Positions 45,568 through 53,209 of a stretch of 64,000 nt of DNA are shown piece by piece. Origin of the DNA: Micromonospora sp. NBC_01796 (GTDB lineage: Bacteria; Actinomycetota; Actinomycetes; Mycobacteriales; Micromonosporaceae). The notes under the pieces were generated by a model. That model saw only the letters and a list, made by a program, of their open reading frames with translations. It was not told the origin of the DNA and did no database searches. The stretch covers positions 930,001-994,000 of the forward strand of contig NZ_CP109078.1 in NCBI RefSeq assembly GCF_035917455.1. The letters are read 5' to 3'. Every line of letters begins with the position of its first letter. Positions within the stretch are counted from its first letter, which is position 1. The position numbers and the translations under genes are program-made.

Positions 45568-45801
45568 ATGACCCCGACCCTCACGCCGCCGCCCGCAACG
45601 GTGGCTCCCCCAGCCGCCGATGAACGGTGCGACCGCTGCAACGCCGCCGGCAAGCTCCGGATCACCCTCGCGGGTGGGAGTGAGCTGGTGTTCTGTGGAC
45701 ATCACGCGAACAAGTACGCCGAAGATCTGGTGAAGATCACGGTCCGGTTCGCGGCTGACCCAGATTTCACGTGGCGTGGCGCCGATCTGATGGCGAACTG
45801 A
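45568..45801 (+). CDS. Small protein with Cys/His metal-site motif, downstream of sigA (DUF7455-like)
   Basis: A 77-residue soluble protein. After a Thr/Pro-rich N-terminus it has CDRCNAAGK and, 24 residues on, FCGHHANKY, giving Cys-x2-Cys and Cys-x-His-His groups that could hold zinc. Then comes a short acidic tail. Small proteins like this are widespread next to the primary sigma gene in actinomycetes. The start is ATG at 45568, with a strong AGGAGG just upstream; an in-frame ATG-like start further up lacks one. It is followed by a very strong terminator. Confidence 0.8.
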   Translation: MTPTLTPPPATVAPPAADERCDRCNAAGKLRITLAGGSELVFCGHHANKYAEDLVKITVRFAADPDFTWRGADLMAN

Positions 45802-45814
45802 TACGAAACCCCAT

Positions 45815-45859
45815 ATAGATGACCGGAGGGGCCCCTGACGGGCACCTCCGGTCATCTAT
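45815..45859 (+). terminator. Strong hairpin terminator after the sigA locus
   Basis: A perfect 15-bp stem (45815-45829 with 45845-45859, ATAGATGACCGGAGG and its complement) with a 15-nt loop. It lies 14 nt after the small metal-site gene. Confidence 0.85.
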
Positions 45860-46015
45860 CTATCCCCGTTCGGCAACCGGCTGGGCACGCCCTGCCCGGT
45901 ACGGACGGGACAAGCGTCGCACCGTATCCGGTGACGCCCGTACCGCCCGCTCGGGTGGCACGGGCGTCTCCGGCTCGGTCGGTCCGCTTCCGGGCCGGGT
46001 CGGTTCCCGGCCCGG

Positions 46016-47737
46016 TCAGAGGGTCTGGATCGTGGCGATGCGTTCCTCTAGCTGCTCGATCGTGGCCTGAGCGCTCGGCGGGCCGCCACAGAGCCGACGC
46101 AGCTCCGCGTGGATCTTCCCGTGCGGCAGGTTCGTACGGTGGTGGTGGGCCGCCACCAGGGTGTTGAGCTGGCGCCGCAGGGTGACCCGACGCTCCGCCG
46201 CACTGCGGGGTGCGGTCGGCTCGCGGGGCGCCGGCACCGGCTCGTTCGCCGCCCGACGCCGCTTGGCGGCCAACTGCTCGGCCTGGCGCTTGTTCAGCAG
46301 CACCGACACCTGGTCGGCGGTGAGCAGGCCGGGCAGGCCCAGATACTCCTCCTCCTCCGGCGTACCGGCCTGGGCCGTGGTGCCGAACGAGGCGCCGTCG
46401 AAGATCACCTGGTCGAGGTGGGCGGTCGCTTCGAGGACCTCGAACCGTTTGTCCAGCTCGCCGCTGGCCTTCTCCTCGCGCTGCGCCCGTTCGAGCAGGT
46501 CGTCCTCGAAGCCCTCGCGCTTTTTGGGCTCCCCGAGCACGTGGTCCCGCTCGGCCTCCAACTCGCTGGCGAGCCCCAACAGGTGCGGCACGCTCGGCAG
46601 GAAGACCGATGCGGTCTCCCCCGGGCGGCGGGCCCGGACGAACCGCCCGATCGCCTGGGCGAAGTAGAGCGGGGTCGAGGCGCTGGTCGCGTAGACACCG
46701 ACGGCGAGCCGGGGAATGTCGACCCCCTCGGACACCATCCGGACGGCGACCATCCAGCGCTGGTCCGACTCGGCGAACGCGGCGATCCGGGCCGACGAGC
46801 CCACGTCGTCGGAGAGCACCACCACGGCCTTCTCCCCGGTGACCCGCTCGATCAGCCGGGCGTACGCCCGAGCCGCCTGCTGGTCGGTGGCGATCACCAG
46901 GCCGCCCGCGTCGGTCATCCCGCCCGCCCGGAGCACCTGCAGCCGGGCGTCGGCGGCCCGGAGCACCTGCGGCATCCAGTCGCCGGCCGGGTCCAGGACC
47001 GTACGCCACGCCTGCGCGATCAGGTCCGGGGTCATCGGGTCGCCCAACCGGGCCGCCAGTTCGTCGCCCGCGTTGGTACGCCACCTCGTCTCGCCCGAGT
47101 ACGCGAGGAAGATCACCGGGCGCACCACGCCGTCGCGGAGCGCGTCCGCGTACCCGTAGGTCGAGTCGGAGCGGGAGCGGGGCAGCCCGTCACCGCCCCG
47201 CTCGTACGTCACGAACGGGATCGGGTTGTCGTCGGAGCGGAACGGCGTACCGGTGAGCATCAGGCGGCGTACGGCCGGCTCGAAGGCCGCCCTGACCCCG
47301 TCCCCCCAGGTACGGGAGTCACCGGCGTGGTGCACCTCGTCCAGGATCACCAGGGTCCGCCGGGTCATCGTCCGCCGGCGGTGGACCTGCGGAGCCATCC
47401 CGACCTGCGCGTACGTCACCACGGCACCGTGGAAGTCGGTGGAGGAGTGCAGGTCGGCGTTGCGGAACGCGGAGTCGAGCTGGATCCCCACCCGGGCGGC
47501 GGCCAGCGACCACTGGGTCTTCAGGTGCTCGGTCGGTGCGACCACGGTGACCGCCTCGACGGTCCCGTCGGCGAGCAGTTCGGCGGCGATCCGCAGGGCG
47601 AAGGTGGTCTTGCCCGCACCGGGGGTGGCCACCGCCATGAAGTCCTCGGACCTCCGGCGCAGGTATCCCACCAGCGCCTTGCGCTGCCAGTCCCGCAGCG
47701 CCGGGAAGGTGTCGATCGCCGGCAGTCGGGCACCCAC
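46016..47737 (-). CDS. DEAD/DEAH-box (SF2, XPB/UvsW-like) helicase
   Basis: A 573-residue ATP-dependent helicase. The N-terminal WQRKAL precedes Walker A ATPGAGKTT (37-45). Then come VVAPTEHLKTQW (motif Ia), Walker B LDEVHH (132-137) and MLTGTPFRSD (motif III). The second RecA domain has VSEGVDIPRLAVGVYA and the arginine-finger motif QAIGRFVRARR. The C-terminal 170 residues are charged and include EEEEYLGLPGLL and an Arg-rich helix. The start is GTG at 47737, with GGGGAG 8 nt upstream. Relatives in actinomycetes stand near sigA and are annotated as repair or restriction-type helicases; the substrate is unknown. Confidence 0.9.
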   Translation of the reverse strand: MGARLPAIDTFPALRDWQRKALVGYLRRRSEDFMAVATPGAGKTTFALRIAAELLADGTVEAVTVVAPTEHLKTQWSLAAARVGIQLDSAFRNADLHSSTDFHGAVVTYAQVGMAPQVHRRRTMTRRTLVILDEVHHAGDSRTWGDGVRAAFEPAVRRLMLTGTPFRSDDNPIPFVTYERGGDGLPRSRSDSTYGYADALRDGVVRPVIFLAYSGETRWRTNAGDELAARLGDPMTPDLIAQAWRTVLDPAGDWMPQVLRAADARLQVLRAGGMTDAGGLVIATDQQAARAYARLIERVTGEKAVVVLSDDVGSSARIAAFAESDQRWMVAVRMVSEGVDIPRLAVGVYATSASTPLYFAQAIGRFVRARRPGETASVFLPSVPHLLGLASELEAERDHVLGEPKKREGFEDDLLERAQREEKASGELDKRFEVLEATAHLDQVIFDGASFGTTAQAGTPEEEEYLGLPGLLTADQVSVLLNKRQAEQLAAKRRRAANEPVPAPREPTAPRSAAERRVTLRRQLNTLVAAHHHRTNLPHGKIHAELRRLCGGPPSAQATIEQLEERIATIQTL

Positions 47738-47918
47738 GCGAGAATCTCCCCTTCGGCTACCGGGACCGCGCGCTCGCGGACCGGATGGCCGCGGCGCGGC
47801 GGTGGTAGCGGTAACGGTGGACCATGAAAACGCCTCCGCGACCCAGGTGGCGCGCGAAGGCCGCCCCAGCATAACCAGCGGAGCCGGGCCGCCCCAGGCG
47901 ACACCACCGCACCGTTGG

Positions 47919-48791
47919 TCACACTCCCCGGTGCTCGCCCCCGCGCTCGGACGACGATGACCCGGCCCGCTCCGGCGAGGGACCGGCCCCCTGGTCCGAT
48001 GGGGTGACGCGGTCCGGTGCGGCGGGGTGGTCGGGCACGGGCGGCGACGGGACGGCCGGATCCGAAGTGCCGGTCGCCGCGCGGTCGCGAGGGGTTGCGG
48101 GCGTGCGGTGCGACGTGCCGGTGCGACGTCGGGACCGTTGTCGACGGGCCGGGACGGGGTGGCCGGTTCCCGGTACGACGACCAGCGGGACCGGTGCCGA
48201 CCAGCGCCGACGCAGCGCCACCAGGCGCAGGCCGAAGATGAGGACCACCGCCGCGACCAGGGGCAGCGGTCCGGTCACTCCGGCGTGGTCCAGGGCGACC
48301 ACCACGATCGACCCGGCCAGGGCGGCCACCGCGTAGATCTCCCGCCGCAGCACCACCGGGATCTCCCCGGTGAGCAGGTCCCGGCCGAGACCGCCACCGA
48401 TCGCGGTGAGCATGCCGATCAGCACCGCGCCGACCGGCGGCACGTCGGCCGCGAGGGCCTTCAGCGTGCCGGTGACGGTGAACAGGCCCAGCCCGGCCGC
48501 GTCGAGGATCAGGACCGCCGTACGCAGCCGGGCCAGTTGCGGATGCAGCCAGAAGACCGCAGCCGCGCTGAGTGCGGCGGTGACCGCGTACCGCCAGTCG
48601 GCGAAGGCCAGCGGCGGGACCTCGTCGATCACCAGATCACGGAAGATCCCGCCGCCCAACGCGGCGACGAACCCGACAAAGACCACGCCGAAGAGGTCGA
48701 GCCGCTTCACCACCGCCGCCGACGCCCCGGACGCGGCGAATACGGCCACGCCGGTCAGGTCGGCCAGCAGCAGGGCGGTCGAGGTGGTCAC
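47919..48791 (-). CDS. TRIC/UPF0126-type cation channel protein
   Basis: A 290-residue membrane protein. Seven helices lie in residues 5-195 and include the two inverted UPF0126 repeats, marked by ASGASAAVVKRLDLFGVVFVG with GGGIFRDLV, and later GTLKALA with GGGLGRDLLTG. This is the fold of trimeric intracellular cation (TRIC) channels, which pass potassium and sodium. The last 85 residues are an Arg/Ser/Pro-rich disordered tail, longer than usual for the family. The start is GTG at 48791. TAACAT lies 6 nt upstream and there is no ribosome-binding site, so it appears leaderless. Confidence 0.9.
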   Translation of the reverse strand: MTTSTALLLADLTGVAVFAASGASAAVVKRLDLFGVVFVGFVAALGGGIFRDLVIDEVPPLAFADWRYAVTAALSAAAVFWLHPQLARLRTAVLILDAAGLGLFTVTGTLKALAADVPPVGAVLIGMLTAIGGGLGRDLLTGEIPVVLRREIYAVAALAGSIVVVALDHAGVTGPLPLVAAVVLIFGLRLVALRRRWSAPVPLVVVPGTGHPVPARRQRSRRRTGTSHRTPATPRDRAATGTSDPAVPSPPVPDHPAAPDRVTPSDQGAGPSPERAGSSSSERGGEHRGV

Positions 48792-48797
48792 CGCAGA

Positions 48798-48803
48798 ATG
48801 TTA
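48798..48803 (-). promoter_or_regulatory. -10 element of leaderless TRIC channel gene
   Basis: TAACAT on the minus strand ends 6 nt before the GTG at 48791, matching the spacing seen at other leaderless genes in the window. Confidence 0.5.
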
Positions 48804-48831
48804 CGCGCTGTCGATGGAACGGGTCGGCGGG

Positions 48832-49050
48832 TCAGTCACGCATCGACTCGTAGATCTCCTTGCACTGCGGGCAGACCGGTGAACCCGGCTTGGCCGCCTT
48901 GGTCACGGGGAACGTCTCGCCGCAGAGGGCGATGACGAAGGTACCCATGACCGCGCTTTCAGCAATCTTCTCTTTCCGGACATAATGAAACATCTCCGGC
49001 CCGGTGTCCGCGTCCTTCAGTTCCGGACGCTCGAGAACCTCGGTGCTCAC
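48832..49050 (-). CDS. DUF3039 protein
   Basis: A 72-residue actinobacterial protein of the DUF3039 family. The centre reads MFHYVRKEKIAESAVMGT, followed by ALCGETFPVTK and PVCPQCKEIY. Cys and CPxC positions suggest a bound metal. It is soluble and of unknown function. The start is GTG at 49050, with GGGAGG 10 nt upstream. It is divergent from psuG. Confidence 0.92.
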   Translation of the reverse strand: MSTEVLERPELKDADTGPEMFHYVRKEKIAESAVMGTFVIALCGETFPVTKAAKPGSPVCPQCKEIYESMRD

Positions 49051-49141
49051 GTCGGCATTACCTCCCAGAATGACCCCGCAACTTTCCAGTTTGGCAGGTC
49101 ACTGGCGCAGGGTCCACCGGAACACCTGCTGACCGGCCCCG

Positions 49142-49147
49142 TACGGT
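49142..49147 (+). promoter_or_regulatory. -10 element of leaderless psuG gene
   Basis: TACGGT ends 7 nt before the GTG at 49155. No ribosome-binding site is seen. An earlier GTG at 49146 overlaps the hexamer and is unlikely to be the start. Confidence 0.5.
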
Positions 49148-49154
49148 GATCAAC

Positions 49155-50090
49155 GTGACCAAGTTCAACATCCGCTACGGCGCCGAGGTGGCCGACGCCC
49201 GACGCGAGGGGCGCCCGATCGTGGCGCTGGAGAGCACCATCGTCTCGCACGGGCTGCCCCGGCCCGACAACCTCCGGGTCGCCCGGGAGATCGAACAGGC
49301 GGTCCGGTCCACCGGAGCGATACCCGCCACCATCGGCATGGTCGAGGGCGAACTGGTGGTCGGTCTGGACGACAACCAGCTCACCCGGCTGGCCAGCACC
49401 GACGGGGTGGCGAAACTCTCCGTACGCGATCTGGCCGTGGCCGCCGCGACCGGCGCGGACGGCGCCACCACGGTCGCCGCGACCAGCGCGGTCGCCGCCG
49501 CCGCCGGAATCGGCGTCTTCGCCACCGGTGGCCTGGGCGGGGTGCACCGCGAGGCTGCGCAGACCTTCGACGAGTCGGCCGACCTGACCGCGCTGGCCCG
49601 GACCCCGATCGCGGTGGTCTGCGCCGGGGTGAAGTCGATCCTCGACGTCGGCGCGACACTGGAACGGCTGGAGACGCTCGGCGTCACCGTGCTCGGCTAC
49701 CGCACCCACCGCTTCCCCGGTTTTTTCATCACCGACAGCGGCTTCACCCTGGACTGGTCGGTGGAGACGCCGGAGCAGATCGCCGCGGTGCTGGCCGCGC
49801 GGGCGGACCACGGCGTACAGCCGGGCGGGGTGATCGTGGCGAACCCGCTGCCCGTCGACGAGCAGCTCGACCCGGACCTGCACGACCGGACCCTGGCCGA
49901 CGGGCTGGCCCTGATGGCCCGCGACGGGGTCACCGGCAAGGCCGTCACCCCGTTCCTGCTCTCCCACTTCCACTCCTCCACCGGCGGCGCCAGCCTGGCC
50001 GTCAACGTACGGATCATCCTGCGCAACGCGACCCTGGCCGGGCAGATCGCGGTAGCGGCGGTCGCCCGGACCGGCACCAGCGCCGGATGA
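49155..50090 (+). CDS. psuG: Pseudouridine-5'-phosphate glycosidase
   Basis: A 311-residue enzyme that splits pseudouridine 5'-phosphate into uracil and ribose 5-phosphate. The signature [18 protein letters not shown] (about 24-41) holds the catalytic Glu. [26 protein letters not shown] and the lysine-bearing [18 protein letters not shown] match the active-site lysines of PsuG. The start is GTG at 49155, inferred from the leaderless promoter. Its TGA overlaps the ATG of the kinase gene (ATGA at 50087-50090), making a complete pseudouridine salvage pair. No PsuT-like transporter is adjacent. Confidence 0.93.
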   Translation: MTKFNIRYGAEVADARREGRPIVALESTIVSHGLPRPDNLRVAREIEQAVRSTGAIPATIGMVEGELVVGLDDNQLTRLASTDGVAKLSVRDLAVAAATGADGATTVAATSAVAAAAGIGVFATGGLGGVHREAAQTFDESADLTALARTPIAVVCAGVKSILDVGATLERLETLGVTVLGYRTHRFPGFFITDSGFTLDWSVETPEQIAAVLAARADHGVQPGGVIVANPLPVDEQLDPDLHDRTLADGLALMARDGVTGKAVTPFLLSHFHSSTGGASLAVNVRIILRNATLAGQIAVAAVARTGTSAG

Positions 50091-50986
50091 TCGGGGCGGC
50101 GCGGATCATCGCGGTCGGCGACATCGTCACCGACGTCCTCGCGGTGCTCTCCGGGCCGCTGGCGACCGGCTCCGACACCCCGGCCGCCATCCGCCTCACC
50201 GGCGGCGGCCAGGCCGCGAACACCGCGGCCTGGCTGGCCTCCCGGGGCAACCCGGTGACCCTGGTCGCCGTCGTCGGCGACGACGACGCCGGTCGGGCGA
50301 GGGTGGCGGAGCTGACCGCCGCCGGGGTCGACTGCGCCGTACGCCGCTGCGACGACGCGCCGACCGGGACGGTGATCGTGCTCGCCGGTGCCGGCGAACG
50401 GACGATGATCAGCGAACGGGGTGCCAACCTCCGGCTGGCGCCGGCCGACCTGGACGCGGCCCTGGACGGCGCACCGGACGCCCGGCACCTGCACCTGTCC
50501 GCGTACACGTTGTTGGACGCCGACTCGCGCGACGCCGGGCGGCATGCGCTGGCCGCGGCACGTAAACGCGGGCTCACCACCAGCGTCGACGCGGCCTCCG
50601 CCGAGCCGCTGCGGCAGGTCGGTGCGGCGGCCTTCCTGGACTGGGTACGCGACGCCGACCTCCTTCTCGCCAACGCGGACGAGGCGGAGGTGCTCGCCGG
50701 GCCGGAAACGGCGCGTGCCCAGGCGGAGGCGTTGACGGGGTCCGTCAGGCACGTGGTGGTGAAACGGGGCGGAGACGGGGCAGTCTGGGCGTCGCGGGGC
50801 GGGCCGACGGTCGAGTCGGTGGTGCGGCGGGTGCGGGTGGTGGATCCGACCGGAGCGGGGGATGCGTTCGCGGCCGGTCTGCTGGGGGCTTGGACTCGGG
50901 GCTTGGGTCCGGGTGAGGCGTTGGGGTTGGCTGGCGAGGTTGGTGGGCTTGCGGTGTCTTCGGTTGGGGCTCGGCCTGTGCTTTGA
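50087..50986 (+). CDS. psuK: PfkB-family carbohydrate kinase, probable pseudouridine kinase
   Basis: A 299-residue ribokinase-fold kinase. The first PfkB signature is [28 protein letters not shown], shown by its GGGQAANTA core at about residues 43-51, and the second is [15 protein letters not shown] near residue 255, with the catalytic Asp in GAGDAF. Overlap with psuG indicates that it phosphorylates pseudouridine to supply the glycosidase; ribose or another nucleoside is the alternative. Base use changes in the last 35 codons: third positions switch to many T residues (GCT, GGT, CTT), unlike the rest of the gene. Confidence 0.88.
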   Translation: MIGAARIIAVGDIVTDVLAVLSGPLATGSDTPAAIRLTGGGQAANTAAWLASRGNPVTLVAVVGDDDAGRARVAELTAAGVDCAVRRCDDAPTGTVIVLAGAGERTMISERGANLRLAPADLDAALDGAPDARHLHLSAYTLLDADSRDAGRHALAAARKRGLTTSVDAASAEPLRQVGAAAFLDWVRDADLLLANADEAEVLAGPETARAQAEALTGSVRHVVVKRGGDGAVWASRGGPTVESVVRRVRVVDPTGAGDAFAAGLLGAWTRGLGPGEALGLAGEVGGLAVSSVGARPVL

Positions 50987-51002
50987 GTTTGGTTGGCGGG
51001 TG

Positions 51003-51078
51003 GGGTTTCGGGGGCGGCGTACCCCGCTCTGGGCGGTCATGCTTGATCCCGACGCGGGGCACGCCGCCCCCGAAACCC
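51003..51078. repeat. 76-bp palindromic element
   Basis: A 25-bp inverted repeat with one mismatch (51003-51027 with 51054-51078) around a 26-nt centre. The arms read GGGTTTCGGGGGCGGCG and onward, and the centre includes GGTCATGCTTGATCC. It lies 16 bp after psuK in a region of altered base use. The size and form are those of a REP/MITE-like palindromic unit rather than a simple terminator. I believe similar units are dispersed in Micromonospora genomes, but that is from memory. Confidence 0.7.
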
Positions 51079-51102
51079 GACGTGGGCGCTGTTTCAGTGA
51101 AT

Positions 51103-51132
51103 GAGTGGTTATCCCGCCCTGGATAGCCACTC
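51103..51132 (+). terminator. Hairpin terminator (repeat family copy 2)
   Basis: GAGTGGTTATCC (51103-51114), a 6-nt loop and GGATAGCCACTC (51121-51132), followed by TTTCTCT. The core and T-run match the minus-strand reading of 1306-1345, differing only at loop positions within about 32 bases. It is oriented to stop rightward transcription from psuG-psuK. Confidence 0.8.
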
Positions 51133-51257
51133 TTTCTCTGTATTAGAGGTCTGGTGGTGACCCGGGTGTCGGGTGTGCGAGGTTTTTGGGCTTGATCAAC
51201 TCGCCTCGGGGGGGGCGTTGGCGGAATGCCGGCGGGCCCGGGACGGTTATACATCGC

Positions 51258-51391
51258 GTACGACCGGAGCAGCGCCGGGGCAGTGATCGCCTCGCCTCGT
51301 GTGTGCTGTGGCCTCGTACTTCTTTCCCCGAGCGCCAGCGCCTCCCCCTGTAGGCGCGCGTCGGGAACCCCCGAATGGAAGGTGAACCATC
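51258..51391 (+). promoter_or_regulatory. Structured 5' leader of secreted lysozyme-like gene, possible c-di-AMP riboswitch
   Basis: The leader can fold into a hairpin with outer stem CCCGA (51327-51331) with TCGGG (51361-51365) and inner stem GCGCCT (51338-51343) with AGGCGC (51352-51357). GGGAACCCCCGAATGGAAGG and then GTGAACC follow, resembling the GGGGAACC...GGGGTGAA end of ydaO/yuaA riboswitches. Those riboswitches control cell-wall-lytic genes in actinomycetes. The 5' half does not clearly match the consensus from memory, so the riboswitch call is tentative; the leader structure itself is seen. Confidence 0.3.
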
Positions 51392-52018
51392 GTGAAGACG
51401 ACTTTCACCGGTATTACCAAGACTTCGTTCGTTCGTAAGACCGCTCTGGGTGTTGCCAGCCTGGCGTTTGTTGGTGGCGCTGTCGCGGGTCCTGTGGGTC
51501 ACGCGTTCGCGTCCCCGGCCGAGCACGCGGCTCCGGCGATGACCACGGTCGCGCAGGTCACGGCCGACAAGCCGGCCATGGACAAGCTGATCCCGCACGG
51601 TGTGCAGGGTGCCCAGTCGAGCATTGATCTGAGCAAGGACCAGCTTGCTAACGCCAAGGCCATCACGGAGACGGCGAAGAAGCTGGGTATGGGTGAGCGT
51701 GGTGCCGTGATCGCGGTTGCTACCTCGATGCAGGAGTCGAAGCTGGAGAACCTGGGTCACCTGGGTGACATGAACGACCACGACTCGCTGGGCCTGTTCC
51801 AGCAGCGCCCGTCGTCGGGTTGGGGTTCTCCTGAGCAGATCACGGATCCGACCTATGCCTCGACCATGTTCCTGAAGGGTCTGAAGCAGGTTGATGGTTG
51901 GCAGGACATGCCGTTGACGGATGCGGCGCAGAAGGTTCAGGTGTCGGCGTTCCCGGATGCGTACGCGCAGTGGGAGAACCAGGCCGCGCACATCGTGCAG
52001 GACGTCTGGACCAAGTAA
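51392..52018 (+). CDS. Secreted lysozyme-like (transglycosylase-type) protein
   Basis: A 208-residue exported protein. The signal peptide covers about 1-40 (KTALGVASLAFVGGAVAG, cut after AFA). After a spacer, residues about 85-205 form a goose-lysozyme/SLT-like domain in which Glu115 (ATSMQESKLENLG) is in the place of the catalytic acid, followed by NDHDSLGLFQQRPSSGWG, a signature of this actinomycete wall-hydrolase family. Codons GGT, GTT, CGT and GCT are frequent, as in highly expressed genes. The start is GTG at 51392, with GGAAGG 8 nt upstream. A structured leader precedes it and a strong terminator follows, so it is a single-gene unit. It probably cleaves peptidoglycan during growth or resuscitation. 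Confidence 0.8.
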   Translation: MKTTFTGITKTSFVRKTALGVASLAFVGGAVAGPVGHAFASPAEHAAPAMTTVAQVTADKPAMDKLIPHGVQGAQSSIDLSKDQLANAKAITETAKKLGMGERGAVIAVATSMQESKLENLGHLGDMNDHDSLGLFQQRPSSGWGSPEQITDPTYASTMFLKGLKQVDGWQDMPLTDAAQKVQVSAFPDAYAQWENQAAHIVQDVWTK

Positions 52019-52040
52019 GCAATACGAATAGTAAAAACGG

Positions 52041-52074
52041 AAGCCGGGTCCCCGTCACGGGGGCCCGGCTTTTC
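52041..52074 (+). terminator. Intrinsic terminator with T-run
   Basis: A 13-bp stem (52041-52053 with 52059-52071) containing one G·U, a 5-nt loop GTCAC and a TTTT run. It follows the lysozyme-like gene by 22 nt. Confidence 0.85.
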
Positions 52075-52096
52075 GCGTACCCGGAAGGTTTGGGTT

Positions 52097-52453
52097 CTAG
52101 GGTTCGGCGTCGATCACGGGGTGGGGACGCTCGGCGGGGAGGCTGCGGGGCGGGGTGTCGTCCAGGTGACGCTGGCGACGGCGGGCACCGAAGCGGTGCT
52201 CCTCCTTGGGCGGCCGGTCGTTGGCGAGCAGGACCGCCAGCCACGGTACGAGGACCATGCCGACGGCGCAGAGCGGCAGCCAGAGCCAGAGCAGGGGTGC
52301 CTGCACGCCGACCAGGATGGCACCGGCGACGATGCAGACGACGCGGATCGACATCATCACCACGTAGCGCACCTGGCGACTGTGCAGTTGGTCCTGCTGG
52401 CTCCGTGAGGCGTCGGTGATCAGGATCGGCTGGTACGCCTGGTGCTTCACCAC
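52097..52453 (-). CDS. DUF3099 membrane protein
   Basis: A 118-residue protein of the actinobacterial DUF3099 family. The conserved N-terminus reads PILITDASRSQQDQLHSRQVRYV. Two membrane helices follow (about 30-48 and 52-76, VVCIVAGAILVGV and LWLWLPLCAVGMVLVPWLAV), then a basic C-terminal tail. The function is unknown. The start is GTG at 52453 with GAGGAGG upstream. It is divergent from the toxin-antitoxin pair (104-bp spacer). Confidence 0.88.
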   Translation of the reverse strand: MVKHQAYQPILITDASRSQQDQLHSRQVRYVVMMSIRVVCIVAGAILVGVQAPLLWLWLPLCAVGMVLVPWLAVLLANDRPPKEEHRFGARRRQRHLDDTPPRSLPAERPHPVIDAEP

Positions 52454-52545
52454 GGTCCTCCTCGCAGGGGATGCCGGTCCATCCTCGCACTTCGTCAGCG
52501 GTGCCGACGAAAAGCGGACTGGTCTCGTTCGTGTTACGTACGTGG

Positions 52546-52551
52546 TACGCT
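52546..52551 (+). promoter_or_regulatory. -10 element of the toxin-antitoxin pair
   Basis: TACGCT lies 6 nt before the GTG at 52558. It overlaps a TACGTACGTGGTACG stretch (52535-52549) rich in self-complementary GTAC/ACGT units, a likely operator for the antitoxin. Confidence 0.5.
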
Positions 52552-52557
52552 CTCGCC

Positions 52558-52845
52558 GTGGGCAGCAGGTTCAGCTTCACCGACGAGGCGTTGGGCAACC
52601 TGAAGGTCTACGGCGTCACCCCCGGCGAGGTCTGGGAGGCCCTGCACAGCTCGCGGCGGGTCATCCGGCACCTCGGCGACGACGTGATGGTCATGTACGC
52701 GACCGCACGTCGCGGGCGCCGGCTGGCCATCCTGCTCGCCGAGGCCGACCACAACGACAACGACTGGGACATCCTCTCCGCACGCGACCTCAGCGACAGC
52801 GAGTCCAAGCGCTACGACGAGGCGATCCGGGGATGGCGACGATGA
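52558..52845 (+). CDS. BrnT-like toxin of a type II toxin-antitoxin system
   Basis: A 95-residue protein. FSFTDEALGNLKVYGVTPGEVWEAL, a central beta region (VIRHLGDDVMVMYATARRGRRLAILLAE) and a closing DWDILSARDLSDSESKRYDEAI fit the RelE-like fold of BrnT, whose C-terminus has the same ISAR...E..RY pattern. BrnT toxins cleave RNA. The gene order, toxin first and ribbon-helix-helix antitoxin second, is that of brnTA. The start is GTG at 52558, leaderless. The call rests on pattern and context; the toxic activity is inferred. Confidence 0.68.
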   Translation: MGSRFSFTDEALGNLKVYGVTPGEVWEALHSSRRVIRHLGDDVMVMYATARRGRRLAILLAEADHNDNDWDILSARDLSDSESKRYDEAIRGWRR

Positions 52846-52858
52846 GGAGGCGATGACG

Positions 52859-53170
52859 ATGAACCGACACGACGCGACCAAGCACTTCCACGAGGGCGGC
52901 GACCGGCTCGCGGACCTGATCGACGACAGTCAGCCGGTCGACCTGCCGACGCCCGACACGGACGTGCCGATGGTCAGCCGGTCCGTACGGCTGCCGCTGG
53001 ACACGTACGAACGGGTCCGTGCCGCCGCCGACGCCCGCGGCATCGGGGTCACCACCCTGATGCGGCAGTGGATCGAGGCCGGGCTGGCCGACCTGGACGA
53101 CTCGGCGACGGTGTCCCTGGCTGACGTACGCCGGGCGCTGGCGGCACTCGCCCACCCGACCGCCGCCTGA
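52859..53170 (+). CDS. Ribbon-helix-helix antitoxin (BrnA/CopG-like)
   Basis: A 103-residue protein. The acidic N-terminal half (ADLIDDSQPVDLPTPDTDVPM) should wrap the toxin. A ribbon-helix-helix DNA-binding domain follows (SRSVRLPLDTYERVRAAADARG, IGVTTLMRQWIEAGLA), then a short helical tail. ATG at 52859 is preferred because AGGAGG lies 8 nt upstream; the ATG at 52853 is only 2 nt from that site. It begins 13 nt after the toxin stop. It should repress the pair's promoter and neutralise the toxin. Confidence 0.72.
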   Translation: MNRHDATKHFHEGGDRLADLIDDSQPVDLPTPDTDVPMVSRSVRLPLDTYERVRAAADARGIGVTTLMRQWIEAGLADLDDSATVSLADVRRALAALAHPTAA

Positions 53171-53209
53171 TCCACCGCGCCTCCCGCACCACCGTCGGGC
53201 GAGCCGCGC

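Larger units (their letters stand above)
50987..51391. other. 405-bp intergenic region between psuK and the lysozyme-like gene
   Basis: This contains, in order, the 76-bp palindromic element, the copy-2 terminator, a TATACA hexamer at 51248-51253 that can serve as a -10 element, and a structured leader of about 130 nt for the next gene. No reading frame in it looks coding. Confidence 0.6.
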
